Shown here: piece after piece, positions 22,025 through 33,302 of the stretch
Numbering within the stretch: the first letter of the stretch is position 1
How the letters are laid out: every line of letters begins with the position of its first letter
Translations under genes and position numbers: made by a program
From: Silene latifolia
Taxonomy: Eukaryota > Streptophyta > Magnoliopsida > Caryophyllales > Caryophyllaceae
DNA length: 64,000 nt
NCBI RefSeq assembly: GCF_048544455.1
Contig: NC_133532.1
Location: forward strand, 20,338,948 to 20,402,947
Reading direction: 5' to 3'
Notes under the pieces: generated by a model
Told to the model about the DNA's origin: nothing
Seen by the model: the letters and a program-made list of their open reading frames with translations, nothing else
Databases searched by the model: none

Positions 22025-23473
22025 TGATACGGTCGTTATGTACCAAAAATAAAATACCTAGATACTACTAAGAAGTCGGTAAGTAGGGTCGATCTCCACA
22101 GGGAGGCGGTTTACTATCTACTTGTCTATTCTATCTGTCTAATGTCACAATTGGGGGTTTTGATTGTTTTGACTAAACTAAATAGATTAAGGCAAGAGAA
22201 AATAATGAAGAAAAACGGGGGTAAATCAGATAAAGGAGAGAAATATGCTAGGAATCGGTCACCGTGGCGCTACACTATCGGGTCAATCGAGTCGATTAAA
22301 TTATTGATAAGAAGAGCGAGGTCGTCACCTTTCGGTCCTTAAACCTACGATTATACCCTTTCGGTCTCTAATCGCCCTAGGGTCTCCCTAACTTAGCTTT
22401 CGCCCTAATTAGGTATCACCTATTGTAATTAAGCAAGCCTTCCCTTCCAATCTTTCGATCCGGTGGGGTAACTAAATAAATCGGTCTCCTGCATGCATTC
22501 ATTCAACCTAATCACAATTATATTGCTTAATACAATTCTTGTCGCAAAACTAATCTAATCATGTCGAACCTAACATATTGCTACCACGGTTTCCCTAGTC
22601 CTAACATATTAAAGGAATTAGCTAGACATAATTAAATAAGCAAGAACAAGAAATAGAGAAGAAGTAATAAACATAAACATAAATTAAGGAGGAAAAGAAA
22701 GGGAAAGAAGTAATTACTGAAATAAATCCGGAAAGAAAGTAACAGTAGCAAAGTAACAGTGTATTGTGTGTGGGGGGGTTACAAATGACATCTCCCCTTC
22801 CTATATATATAAGAAAAATAGGATTTTATTCAACCTAATGACGGATTTAAGCTAAAAGCCCAAGCCCGTAAGAGAAACCACTCGATCGAGTAAACTAAAG
22901 CTTAAACCACTCGATCGAGTAGAAAATCTACTCGATCGAGTAAATCAATAAATGCAACTACTCGATCGAGTAGAAAAAGGACTCGATCGAACAAAATTCT
23001 ACTCGATCGAGTACTTTCCAAAGAATAGATTTCGCTTTGCGCACTGAACTTCAAACGGCTGCCATTTCTTCGTTACTTGGGCAAACAGGGTGATTCCGGT
23101 GCCGTTGGAAAGCTAAGAGGACAAGCTTTCATCTACAATTGAAATCACCTGAATATCAGTTGTAGAACTCGAGATATGGCTCTCAAAAGTAGGCACTAGC
23201 AATTTGAAGTTCTTCCTTTGCTCGCCTAGCTATCTTTCTTCTTTGCGCATCTCAAAATAGCTACATTCCCGCTCCAAATTCACTCTTCCTCCAAATGCAT
23301 GCTAAACGGACGGTAAAAAGCTTGATTTCACTACTTTTTGGTTCATTCCTGCAAATAAGACAAAACAAACCAAAGTAGCATATTCGGGGCATTTCGTAGC
23401 ATAAAACTACGATAATAGCATAGAAATACGTGCATAAAAAGGCCTAAAAAGACTATATAAAATGCACGTATCA
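22025..23473 (-). repeat. LTR B of the complex
   Basis: 1,449 bp, same family as LTR A. It lacks one palindrome unit; the array runs 22880-23012 with five perfect copies and one variant. It also has a shorter G run. Many of its differences from LTRs A and C fall at CAG or CTG trinucleotides (see findings). Confidence 0.88.
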
Positions 23474-24837
23474 AATCTCCCCAAACCAAACCTTTACTCG
23501 TCCTCGAGTAAACTGAATGCAAACTAATGGAACGGAAATGATAACTCAGAGCTAGCTTAACTTGTCTACTTGAACCAATTTAATGCAACAAAAACTAACA
23601 GTTAATGCTAAGCAGTCAATACGCAAACGAGTTATGAGCTGTTCAGAAATATAGCCAACCTATCGAGCTTGCAAGACCAACAAAATCGGACTCTCTCGTG
23701 GTCACTCTTCTCTCATGAAGCAAATGGTGAATGTTAAATGTCTAAGAGAGAAGAAAAGACAGTCACTCACCTAACTGCGACCTACATAGCATGCATCCAA
23801 CAAAGATGAAAGACAATTCAAGTACTAATGCACACACTCCAACCAATAATGTCCGTCACGGCCGAGGGCTTACAAATAATATGGGAATAGTGAGGTTCAG
23901 GTGAGAAAAGGCAAAACAAGTTATGGTAATGTGGAGGTAAAAGCGTCAGGCTAGTTCCTAACAGGACCATAATAAACCATCCGAATCTCAACTGACTGAA
24001 AAACTAAGTACAAGTGGCCTTCATTTGGCACACAACTCACTAAACTCAAACACAATCTCCTCAAAAATATAGAATAATAATGGAGGAGTCAGACGGTCAC
24101 GAACTTTCCTTTTTTAACACCGTCTGAAAGAACTGAATCATACAAATCAAACTTTTCAAACTTTCTTTTTTTTTTCTCTTCTGTTTCACGTTTCCAGCCT
24201 TTTCCTTTTTTTTCATTTTTCATTTTTTTTCTTCTTTCCTTTCTTTCACGTCTTTCTTTTTTTTCTTTTTCAATTCTTTTTTTTTTCTTTTCTCCTTCCA
24301 TAATTTCCACCAACTCCATACAATGAGATACGAACCAAACTGCAACGGAAAAACATACCACAAAAGAACATACTAAACTAGCTTGACTAGGCAGGCTTAA
24401 TTTGGGATGTAGCTAATGGGTCAAAAAGGCAAATTTTGGCTTATGTGAAGCTAAATGGGTGAAAAATATAAGGAAAGGGAAATTTGCAAGCACCTCCCTG
24501 CATGTGACACCAACCACAAACCCGAATATGTGCATTTGACAAGAAATTGAATGTCATAAAAGTGCAAAAAAGATGAACATGCTATGCAAGGAGTACTACT
24601 CACAATCCTAGATGAAACTGGTCACAAATGACACCAGTTTATAAGGCTCTAATCCTTAGAATATATAAATAGGTTGCCAAAATTTCAGGTCAAGTCTATT
24701 CGTTCAGCTAAATTTAAACATTAATTCGTAGACATGCAAAAGACAAAGCTAGAAAGATAATAGTTCAATGCAAGGCTTAAGCAAAAAGACAATTTATAGT
24801 GCAATTTCATCATTGAAATCAACCGTTCCGACTCAAC

Positions 24838-25074
24838 CTATATGCTAAAATAAACGTGAAATTGATAGGGTGGATGTGGCGGCACAACTACAGCTGCTTG
24901 ACTAACTCGTCCCCAAAACTTGAACTCGAGGAGCTCGTCAGTTCCTGCCATGCAAAGGGCTGCATTGTGCTCAGCAGAACCACATCTCCCGCAGTAAATC
25001 ACCTGCTGCGCCATATAATGGGACATAGGTGATGGGTCAAAGGTACTCAAGCCTTCCCTTTGACGATCTTTCAC
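24838..25074 (-). CDS. Short Gag-like zinc-knuckle protein (deleted copy)
   Basis: 78 codons beginning MKDRQREGLSTFDPSPMSHY, with a perfect CCHC zinc knuckle CGRCGSAEHNAALC (C-x2-C-x4-H-x4-C), the RNA-binding motif of retroelement nucleocapsids. The C-terminal 10 or so residues come from across the deletion junction, so the original protein continued into the region represented by the 336-aa frame of internal region 1. The start lies about 150 bp from the primer site. Probably the N terminus of a non-autonomous element Gag. Confidence 0.6.
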   Translation of the reverse strand: MKDRQREGLSTFDPSPMSHYMAQQVIYCGRCGSAEHNAALCMAGTDELLEFKFWGRVSQAAVVVPPHPPYQFHVYFSI

Positions 25075-25205
25075 CTAGAACTGTCTAGGTAGTACCTGTA
25101 AGGCCTATCAAAACAGCACTAAAGAAAAAGATTAGAACGGCCTCAAGGGAAAAAGCCCCTGAGGCTAAAAACAGACAGAATTAAACAAATAAATAAATAG
25201 TTGCC

Positions 25206-25223
25206 TCCCCGGCAACGGCGCTA
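25206..25223 (-). other. Primer-binding site of internal region 2
   Basis: Same tRNA-Asp-type sequence as at 22002-22019, next to the left edge of LTR C. Confidence 0.75.
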
Positions 25224-25228
25224 AAATT

Positions 25229-25996
25229 TGATACGGTCGTTATGTACCAAAAATAAAATACCTAGATACTACTAACAGAAGTCAGCGGTAAGTAGGGTCG
25301 ATCTCCACAGGGAGGCGGTTTACTATCTACTTGTCTATTCTATCTGTCTAATGTCACAATTGGGGGTTTTGATTGTTTTGACTAAACTAAATAGATTAAG
25401 GCAAGAGAAAATAATGAAGAAAAACGGGGGTAAATCAGATAAAGGAGAGAAATATGCTAGGAATCGGTCTACCGTGGCAGCTACACTATCGGGTCAACTG
25501 AGTCGATTAAATTATTGATAAGAAGAGCGAGGTCGTCACCTTTCGGTCCTTAAACCTACGATTATACCCTTTCGGTCTCTAATCGCCCTAGGGTCTCCCT
25601 AACTTAGCTTTCGCCCTAATTAGGTATCACCTATTGTAATTAAGCAAGCCTTCCCTTCCAATCTTTCGATCCAGGTCGGGGGTAACTAAATAAATCGGTC
25701 TCCTGCATGCATTCATTCAACCTAATCACAATTATATTGCTTAATACAATTCTTGTCGCAAAACTAATCTAATCATGTCGAACCTAACATATTGCTACCA
25801 CGGTTTCCCTAGTCCTAACATATTAAAGGAATTAGCTAGACATAATTAAATAAGCAAGAACAAGAAATAGAGAAGAAGTAATAAACATAAACATAAATTA
25901 AGGAGGAAAAGAAAGGGAAAGAAGTAATTACTGAAATAAATCCGGAAAGAAAGTAATAATAGCAAAGTAACAGTGTATTTGTGTGGGGGGGGGGGG
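25229..25996 (-). repeat. LTR C, part 1 (interrupted)
   Basis: Starts TGATACGGTCG and is broken inside its G run at 25996 by the Athila insertion. The remainder is at 40619-41338. Confidence 0.88.
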
Positions 25997-27244
25997 TGAT
26001 GGTTTCAAGTTAAACCTCGCAAGTGAACGATGCGTTGCACTAGTAAGGGTCGAACACGAGGAGTTTGGGAGACTACTAATTGTTGTTATTCTTAAGTTTA
26101 GCTAAGTCAAAGGAAAATGATTGATTGGTAAATTAACTAAGTAGGCTACACTAAATGACTAGCAAATTAAACTAAATAAGCAACAACTCAATTCAAAGAG
26201 AAAACTAAAAGGAAAGATGTGTTACTCAAGATATAAAAGGACTAGGGCACGATTAGGCTACAAACATTCATGATTATTATGTTAATTCCGGCAATAAGTC
26301 ATCTTGGGTACACAAGGCGGGGGAAAACGCCTCTAACTCGCCTATTGACTCCCTCCCGGGCTCACAATAGGACACTAGACCTACCGACTCAACTCCCTCC
26401 CGGGCTCATGACTCAGAATCTCCTATACAACATTCTAAGACCCTAGGAACGCGCGCCATCCCCAAGGTAGTCGATTTATGCTAGGAGTCAATTAGTATAC
26501 GATAAATTCCCGGCCTTCCCAACCCTTTTCCCAAAGGTGAAGGTCAAACCGGTCCCCAAAGGCACCCTCTTTAGGCTCTCCCTCCCGAGTTCAACCCAAA
26601 TAGGCAAAGGATGTAAAAGGGGGGTCAACTTAGGACCTAACCAATTCCCATTGGTGGACAAGGGTCATCAATCAACCAAAATCCCAAATCACATCATTAA
26701 CAAAATAAATCCTAAGGTAAACCCCACCAATTTCCCCTTAATGACTATTTAAATGGAATCAAGCATTTTAATCACTCATGTAAGTGCCCAATCGCACCCT
26801 AGTAAGGGTACTACTCACTAATCATGGTCAATTTAGCAAGACAAGCAATAAAGGAGGCAACTTTAACCATTAACATGATAATTAATCGATTATTACTACT
26901 AAGCATGCAATTGGCAACAAAAAGATGATAACAAAATTATCAAACCACAATCAAAATGAAATTAGGCAAAAAGATGGTAACTTTGACTTCAAGCAAAACA
27001 AATATTCAAAAATGGGAGAAACATGAACAAAGGGAAATTAAATCAACAACTAAAAACAAGAGGAAATAAGAAGTGACAAAGGATATATACCAACAATTAT
27101 AAGGCAATAAAGATGATTGGATTGAATAATTGAAAAAGATGAAGAACAATGTTCCAACTTCTTCCCCAAATAATTTCTCTACCAACTCACTTTTTGATCT
27201 AAAATCTAGTATGGAATGTTGTGTTTTCTGAAAATAGGGTTGGG

Positions 27245-27252
27245 TATATATA
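27245..27252 (-). promoter_or_regulatory. Athila LTR TATA box
   Basis: TATATATA in TTTTGTATATATACCC on the minus strand. It lies downstream of the repeat array, which places the array in U3. The identical copy is in the 5' LTR. Confidence 0.6.
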
Positions 27253-27310
27253 CAAAAGGGTCCATTAACGGAGTTACAAAGGTCGAAAATCAAAGAAAAG
27301 CCCAAAAGAC

Positions 27311-27453
27311 CTCTATCCGGTGTTGGGAACGCCGGCCGCCTCTTGGGAACGCCGGATAGAGGTGGGAACACCGGATGGAATCTCTGAACACCCACTAGGC
27401 CAATTTTGAGCACCGGATAGAGGTGGGAACACCGCCCTGGAGTCTGAACGCCC
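27311..27453 (-). promoter_or_regulatory. GGGAACRCCGG array in Athila U3
   Basis: About seven copies of a core GGGAACRCCGG or a shortened form (GAACACCC, GAGCACCGG), several followed by ATAGAGGT. They lie 60-200 bp upstream of the TATA box in element orientation, repeated in the 5' LTR at 40223-40365. A related array sits internally at 32807-32955. Confidence 0.7.
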
Positions 27454-27706
27454 ATAGAAGTTGGGAAAATCTCAAGACGGTTCTCGATTTCCGCTTCGCT
27501 CCTTGCAAAAAGGTCCCGTCCCTATATCACCTCTCACGTTCTCCTAAAAAAGTGTGAAATAATATTATAATTACGCAAGGCCATATACAAAATGAATAAG
27601 TGCAAAATCGACTATGGACTAGGCTAAATTAGCTAAAGAGTGTAACAAAATGAAGACAAAGTGAAGAGTTTAAGGCCAAAAATTTAGGGTGATAACATAG
27701 TTATCA

Positions 27707-30700
27707 AATCTCCCCACACTAAACCCTTACTCGTCCTCGAGTAAGTCCAAGGTCAAATTGCAAGGCAATACTAAAGCTAAGTATCAATAGTGAGTGCACA
27801 ATATAAGCACCACTAAATTATTCTACTATATAAACCGATTGAGTATTAGCGCACTCAACGCCCTTTCAACTCACGTAGTTGTGATTATGAGGTAAAACAC
27901 GACTCGTAAGGCAAGTAAGGTCTTGCAAGAAAAATGCAATGCATCCAACATGTAAGCACATAAGCAAGTAATAGAATGCATTTAACAAAAATGGTCCACT
28001 TTCCTCATCTAAGTGGCCGGATTTTCAAGCAACAAAACATGGTCTTGGTCGGGAGTACCGTCTCAGAAGTTCCAACGGAGGTGCCAACCCCCTAAGCATG
28101 ACTCAAGCAACCCTAGTGTGACCAATACTCAAGAAACACATTCAAGAGCGGGGTAAGGGGAAGTAGGCAAGTCCGCCGACAATTACAAAACCGACACGAG
28201 ATTCAACAAAAAGACCCATGACTAAGGGGACCTAGGCCGACGACATCCTCACGGTTTTCACTCGTCACTCAATGAAAGAACAAGGTGAATTTCGTGACAA
28301 ATAGTAACCAAAATCACTCTCCTAACTCGACTAGCGAAAACGTGCCCGCAATCTAATGTGTAAGACCGTCCTATGTCCAATGAAATGCAAACAATGGTAA
28401 AATGCACACAATATGAAACAAGGGTTGTAACGGGGCTAGGGAGTAGGACAAAACGGGATTGGTGCAAGCACCGTTTGGATATGTGGAGTTCAAATCAAGA
28501 ATTGCCGACACATCGTACCCCACTTCTTATTGCAACACATGAGACACGTCTATGCCCTAACATAGCATGGATCACCCAAACTATGCAAAAATTGCATAAA
28601 CCCAACTCAAATTGGAAAAACTCAAAAATACTCCTCTTATTTCAACAAATGGTAACCTCTACACCCTAACAAAGACTCGGTTTCCCAAGTCATGCAAAAA
28701 ATGTGTAAACCCGACTCATTTTGAAAAAACATCAATTTGCCCTTTTATTTAGCAACGGCTTTTTCTACCCCGTTTAATGATGAGGAGGGGTGTTGCTTGC
28801 CTCTTTCTTTTCTTGACAACATATATACAACACAAGTAACTCATTTTTTTGGATTTTTCATGACTTTTTCACTTTTCTATTTTGTTTTTCATTTCTTTTT
28901 CAAAACCTCTTATTTATATACAATGTCAAATGCATACCAAATTTCGACCCAAGTGGATAAATAAACTATCCGCCATTATGACCCAATCACCTCCTAAAAC
29001 ACTACTACAAAACCGACCAATTCTTGATCAAGGAAAGGTGTTTATGGAATGTAGTTAATTTAGTGGGTTTGCCAAATGAAAAGGCTAAGGCTCAAAGGGG
29101 GTGAATCAAAAAGGGAGATAATGGAAGGGACAAAACAAGACAATTTGGCTATGTGAGGTTCATATGCATGTGAAAACATATTTTATTTCATAACTTGTGC
29201 ACAAAAATAAAATGCAAATCATGGTCTAAGGACGGAATGACACACTTATGCGTCTTGATGTGACACGCCTCGCGAGGAGGCCTACTCTCAAACCTAGATG
29301 AGGGCGGGGTATGAATGTTCCCACCCTAGGAGGCTCTACCCTTACCTTTGAGTGGCTAAGTCGAGCCCTAGGTTTAGTCTACGGTCCTAACTCTCAAAAG
29401 ATCGGTCTAAACTCATTGGTCAAGCCCGCTTCCCTTGGCTAACTAAGAGGCCACGGGTGCAAGTCATGGGGAGGGGAAAGGCACAATTGGACATATAGCT
29501 CATCATGGGGGTACTTGGTTCCCTTCCTCGACCATGCTTATGCAAAACATTTACAAACTAAGTGCAACTAAGTCTAACAACAACACATATACACATGTGA
29601 TAAAATGCATGCGGAAATTTAAACAAACATGAAACGAAACGTGCAACAAGTTGGCTAATCCTAGCAACACATCAACACCAACAATCCAAAGTTCTCCAAA
29701 GGAACATCCAAGGCACAAAAATCCCATCCTCCTCCATATTATACAACAATATAAAAAGAGAAAGAACGGAAAAAGGAGAAAGAGATAAGAACGTCTATAC
29801 CAAGCGGTCTTCTAGTCTCCTTTTTGCCTTGGAAAGTCAATGTACCTATGTCACTTTGTTAGCCAAATACATGTATATACAATGCAATATTTTTGGATTT
29901 TTTGAATTTTTAGTCATTTTTTGAAATTTTTCTCCAATTTACAAGCATATATACAAATAAAAACAAATATACACAAAGTGGATATTTCCCTCCCCACACT
30001 TAATATTTACATTGTCCTCAATGGAACAAAGTATAGGGAGGAAATAGGAAAAATAAATAACATATTTTTGGATTTTTTTTAAATATTTGAAACTAAATAA
30101 CATGTTTTTGTATTTTTAAATTTTGAGAATGTCCTCCCCACACTTATTTATTTACATAATTCTTGATGGAAATGAATGTGTGGAGGATATTCGAAAAGTA
30201 AATACATATTTTTGTTGTTTTTGAATTATTTTGAAAAAGTAAAGAACATGTTTTTGTGTTTTTGTGTTTTTGTTTTTTGGGCCTCCTCCCCACACTTATT
30301 ATGTACAACATCCAATGACGGATGAAGTGTGGTTAAGAAGCATTTTAGTTCAAAATAAAGGACATATTTTTGGCTTTTTCATTTTTTTTATATGAATGCA
30401 ACTAAATGTGACAAATATATTACAAAATTTAAAGTCTAATGCAACCTACATGAATGCAAACTAAATGATGGTTAATGCTAATATATTAAAAAGTAATCTA
30501 AATGCAAAAATTGAAATGCGACATTTGGATAATAGGGAGGGTCAAATAAAATTTGGATTGAACCGGGGAGCATACCGAAGGCTTTGGATTTTAGGTTGGG
30601 GAGCAATAGAACAACACCCGACTCCATCAAGGGTGTGACAAACAACTTTCACAACAAAATATTCATTCATCAAAAAATTTCATTTAAAATTCTTTTCATG

Positions 30701-30880
30701 ACCAAAAGTGGAATGGCAAGAGATCAACCAACCGAAAAATTGTGACCAACCAAGAGAAGACTCAAGGGGATTCGACAAAGAACAAACAAAAAGCATGCAA
30801 TTAGACTACCCTCAAACTACCCTTCCACACCTACACTAGATTACCCAAGAGACCAAGTGAAACCTCCCCACACTAGAATA
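27707..30880 (-). other. Athila 3' untranslated region
   Basis: 3.2 kb between ORF1 and the 3' LTR, A/T-rich. No gene found. It holds three similar TCCTCCCCACACTTATT-type blocks near 29992, 30130 and 30290, each followed by repeats of ATTTTTGGATTTTT. Short frames here have no coding character. Confidence 0.7.
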
Positions 30881-30881
30881 A

Positions 30882-32288
30882 TCAATAAGGTGGGTCTTGG
30901 GGAGGTTGTTGGTTGGGGTCGAATGGGTAACTATAGAAAGGCCCCAAGGGTGGTGGCGGGTAGTGGACCGGGTGGTAAGGGTCCCAATCCGCCGGGGGCA
31001 TAAAAGTAGGTTGGTAAGGGTTGTAGTTCGGAGGAGGGTACCCCATGGTGTTGGTGAACATGGGGTTAAGGTAGTTCAATTGCATATTCCTCATTTGAAG
31101 TTCAAGGTGTTTTTGTCTCAAGTTTCCTTGTTTGATCAAGTCTTGGTTAAGTAAGGCGATGTTTTTGCCTTCAAGAGCGGCCCCATAAGCTTGTCGGGCA
31201 AGGTTCTCGGTTGATATAGATCTTTGGTACATCTCATTCCATTGAGTTTGAAAATTCGGGTCATCAAAGAAGGAGGGGTGGGCATGGGAGGAGGTACCGA
31301 CTTCGGGTTGAGGTTGTGGATGGGGTTGAGGTCGTGGATCCTCTACCTCTTCCGACCCGGACTCGTATTGCAATTTTCCATCTACAAGGTCATAGTGAGC
31401 AACATCCCAATACCCCTCTTCGTCATCCTTACTTCTCTTAAGCCTCACATATTCCCCCGGTCCCAAGGGCATACTCCAATTGCTTCGGTTCGAGAGAGTG
31501 GTCCGTGGAGTGTTTGGTACCAGGAGTGCCCTCTTGGGGGTTATGGTGAAAAGGAAAAAAAAAATTTCCTTAATGAGCATCTTAAGGTAGGGTCCATTGA
31601 GCTTAGTAGCCTCATCATAAGCCACGAGATCCGAAACATCATGGTGAAGTACCCTAGAAAGAATAGAAACTATACCTCCACAAGCAATGTTGGTAGGGGG
31701 TTGGTCAGTAATCTTGTCAAAGTGGTTTGCTAGGGCAAGGGTAATGTCAACCGTACGGGGGGTTTCCATGAGGGCCTCTTGTAAAAGTTGGAGTGCGCAA
31801 GCACTCACATTATAGTGTGTCTCTTTGGAGGGGAAAAGGGAGTTAGAGAGGATTCGTGCAAAGTAGCGAATAGCGGGGTTTCGAATTGATTTGTTGTACT
31901 CCTTCCCGGCCCTAAATTTTTCTTTCCGCCGGGTGAGCAATTTCCACAATTCCCCCCGAACATCCCTTTGAGGTCCCATCCGAGAGGCCTTATAAGCTCC
32001 CCCCGATACCGATTCAAGGCCTAAAAGTTGACCAAATTCCTCTAAAGTCATCCTATGGCGAGTCCCCCGGAGTTGGAACTCGCAAGTGAATGGAGTGACG
32101 GTGTAGTCGGTCCTCCAAGTAGCGAGGAACTCGCTAGCAAGGGCTACATATGTCTTGTCCTTGGCATCATAAAATGCCCTAATTCTTATCCGATCACAAA
32201 GCATCCTAACATCATCCTCTACCCCCATAATTTGCATTGTCTCTATATCTGCCCATCGGGTCGATTCCCACCCTTTTTTGACCCACAT
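30882..32288 (-). CDS. Athila ORF1-family protein
   Basis: An intact 468-residue frame between integrase and the 3' LTR, the position where Athila elements carry an extra gene. The N-terminal half matches the Athila ORF-1 type: RIRAFYDAKDKTYVALASEF, TVTPFTCEFQLRGTRHRMTL, then EEFGQLLGL. Function of the family is unknown. The C-terminal quarter is low complexity: a PHPQPQPE repeat, a Gln/Asn/Leu-rich helix-like stretch (residues about 370-400) and a Pro/Tyr tail. One hydrophobic run (LIKEIFFFLFTI) is too short to be a confident membrane segment. It is the only long frame besides gag that is fully open in this element. A possible own promoter lies upstream (see findings). Confidence 0.75.
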   Translation of the reverse strand: MWVKKGWESTRWADIETMQIMGVEDDVRMLCDRIRIRAFYDAKDKTYVALASEFLATWRTDYTVTPFTCEFQLRGTRHRMTLEEFGQLLGLESVSGGAYKASRMGPQRDVRGELWKLLTRRKEKFRAGKEYNKSIRNPAIRYFARILSNSLFPSKETHYNVSACALQLLQEALMETPRTVDITLALANHFDKITDQPPTNIACGGIVSILSRVLHHDVSDLVAYDEATKLNGPYLKMLIKEIFFFLFTITPKRALLVPNTPRTTLSNRSNWSMPLGPGEYVRLKRSKDDEEGYWDVAHYDLVDGKLQYESGSEEVEDPRPQPHPQPQPEVGTSSHAHPSFFDDPNFQTQWNEMYQRSISTENLARQAYGAALEGKNIALLNQDLIKQGNLRQKHLELQMRNMQLNYLNPMFTNTMGYPPPNYNPYQPTFMPPADWDPYHPVHYPPPPLGPFYSYPFDPNQQPPQDPPY

Positions 32289-32806
32289 TTGCTAAAACCC
32301 ATTTTCCAGGCTTTATCCACATGCTTAAATGAATTAAAAGGGATGGTGGGAATAAAAGATGATGAAGAAGAGGAACATACCATGGCTAGAGTATCCGGAC
32401 ACGGTCTCGATCTTTTAGACATTTTTGAAGAAACAAATCACCAATCCTACCCAAATTCGCCTTTTCAATGCTCCTTGTTGCTGAAAAATTGCTCCCAAAG
32501 CTTGAAATACCAACAATGGAGGAAAATAGCTTGATAAGATGACCCAAAAATGGAGGATGATGATTTCCCACAGATTTCTTCAAATAAATACCAAGAAAAG
32601 AAAGATCCAAGCACAAGGAACAAGAATATGCAATTGTTAAGAAGAGAAATTGCAAAACAATGAGGCAAATTTGGGATATTAGTGTCGAAAATAAGAGGTT
32701 TGGGTGAAAAATTGGGGTTTTTGAAATGTATACAATTGAAAAGTGAGGAAAGAGGTGGGTTTCACGGGTAGAAAAGGCTATTTTTTTTTTTTTCGAATTT
32801 TACCCT

Positions 32807-32955
32807 CTGTCCGGTGTTCCCAACACCGGCCGCCTCTTGGGAACGCCGGATACAGGCCTGAACACCGGATGAAACTGCTGAACGCCCACAAGTGTAATTT
32901 TAACGCCGGGTCAAGCCAATGAACACCGGCCTGGAGTCTGGACACCGGATACACT
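32807..32955 (-). promoter_or_regulatory. Internal GGGAACRCCGG array upstream of ORF1
   Basis: Seven or so variants of GGGAACACCGG, like the U3 array. In element orientation it is followed about 75 bp on by ATTGTATACATT (around 32727-32738), a TATA-like sequence, and then by ORF1 about 440 bp further. It is placed like a duplicated promoter. Confidence 0.5.
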
Positions 32956-33302
32956 ATTGTTGGGGGTCCCTTTCTCGATTTTCGTGCGTGAATTTCAAGA
33001 CGGGATGATCCCGAGTCACTCTTTGACTGATGTTTTTGCCCGAGACGACCTTACTCTTCCTCAAAATTTCAAGCGAATGTGAAATTCGTTTTCAAAACCA
33101 AAAATTCCTCCAAATTTCAAGTGAACAAGTCCCAATTTCACTAATTTGCAATTTCAAACTCCGGATATCCGCGCCGACCGCGCCTCTAATTTCCAAAAAA
33201 TCATTATTCGTTTGGGTTGACTCCCAAAAAGCGCCCTTGTTTAACGTCGTAGGCTCGACCAAGTAAACAAGCAAACAATTTTCATAAAGATGAAGAAATA
33301 GC

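Larger units (their letters stand above)
23474..25228 (-). other. Internal region 2 (deleted copy)
   Basis: Matches internal region 1 from the polypurine tract to about 24863 and then jumps to the equivalent of about 21656. It is therefore a copy lacking roughly 1.77 kb, including both internal TCGATCGA arrays. The junction has a short ATT overlap. Confidence 0.85.
25997..27706 (-). repeat. Athila 3' LTR
   Basis: 1,710 bp, next to the polypurine tract GTGTGGGGAGATT (minus strand, 27707-27719). Contains the TATA box 27245-27252 and the GGGAACRCCGG array 27311-27453. Confidence 0.92.

Noticed and set aside
26537..27455. Small frames in the Athila LTR (71 and 149 codons), repeated at 39449-40367
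   Set aside because: Duplicated only because LTRs are duplicated; composition is non-coding and one spans the motif array and TATA box.
31224..31733. 169-codon plus-strand frame over Athila ORF1
   Set aside because: Antisense shadow of the ORF1 protein, no domain.
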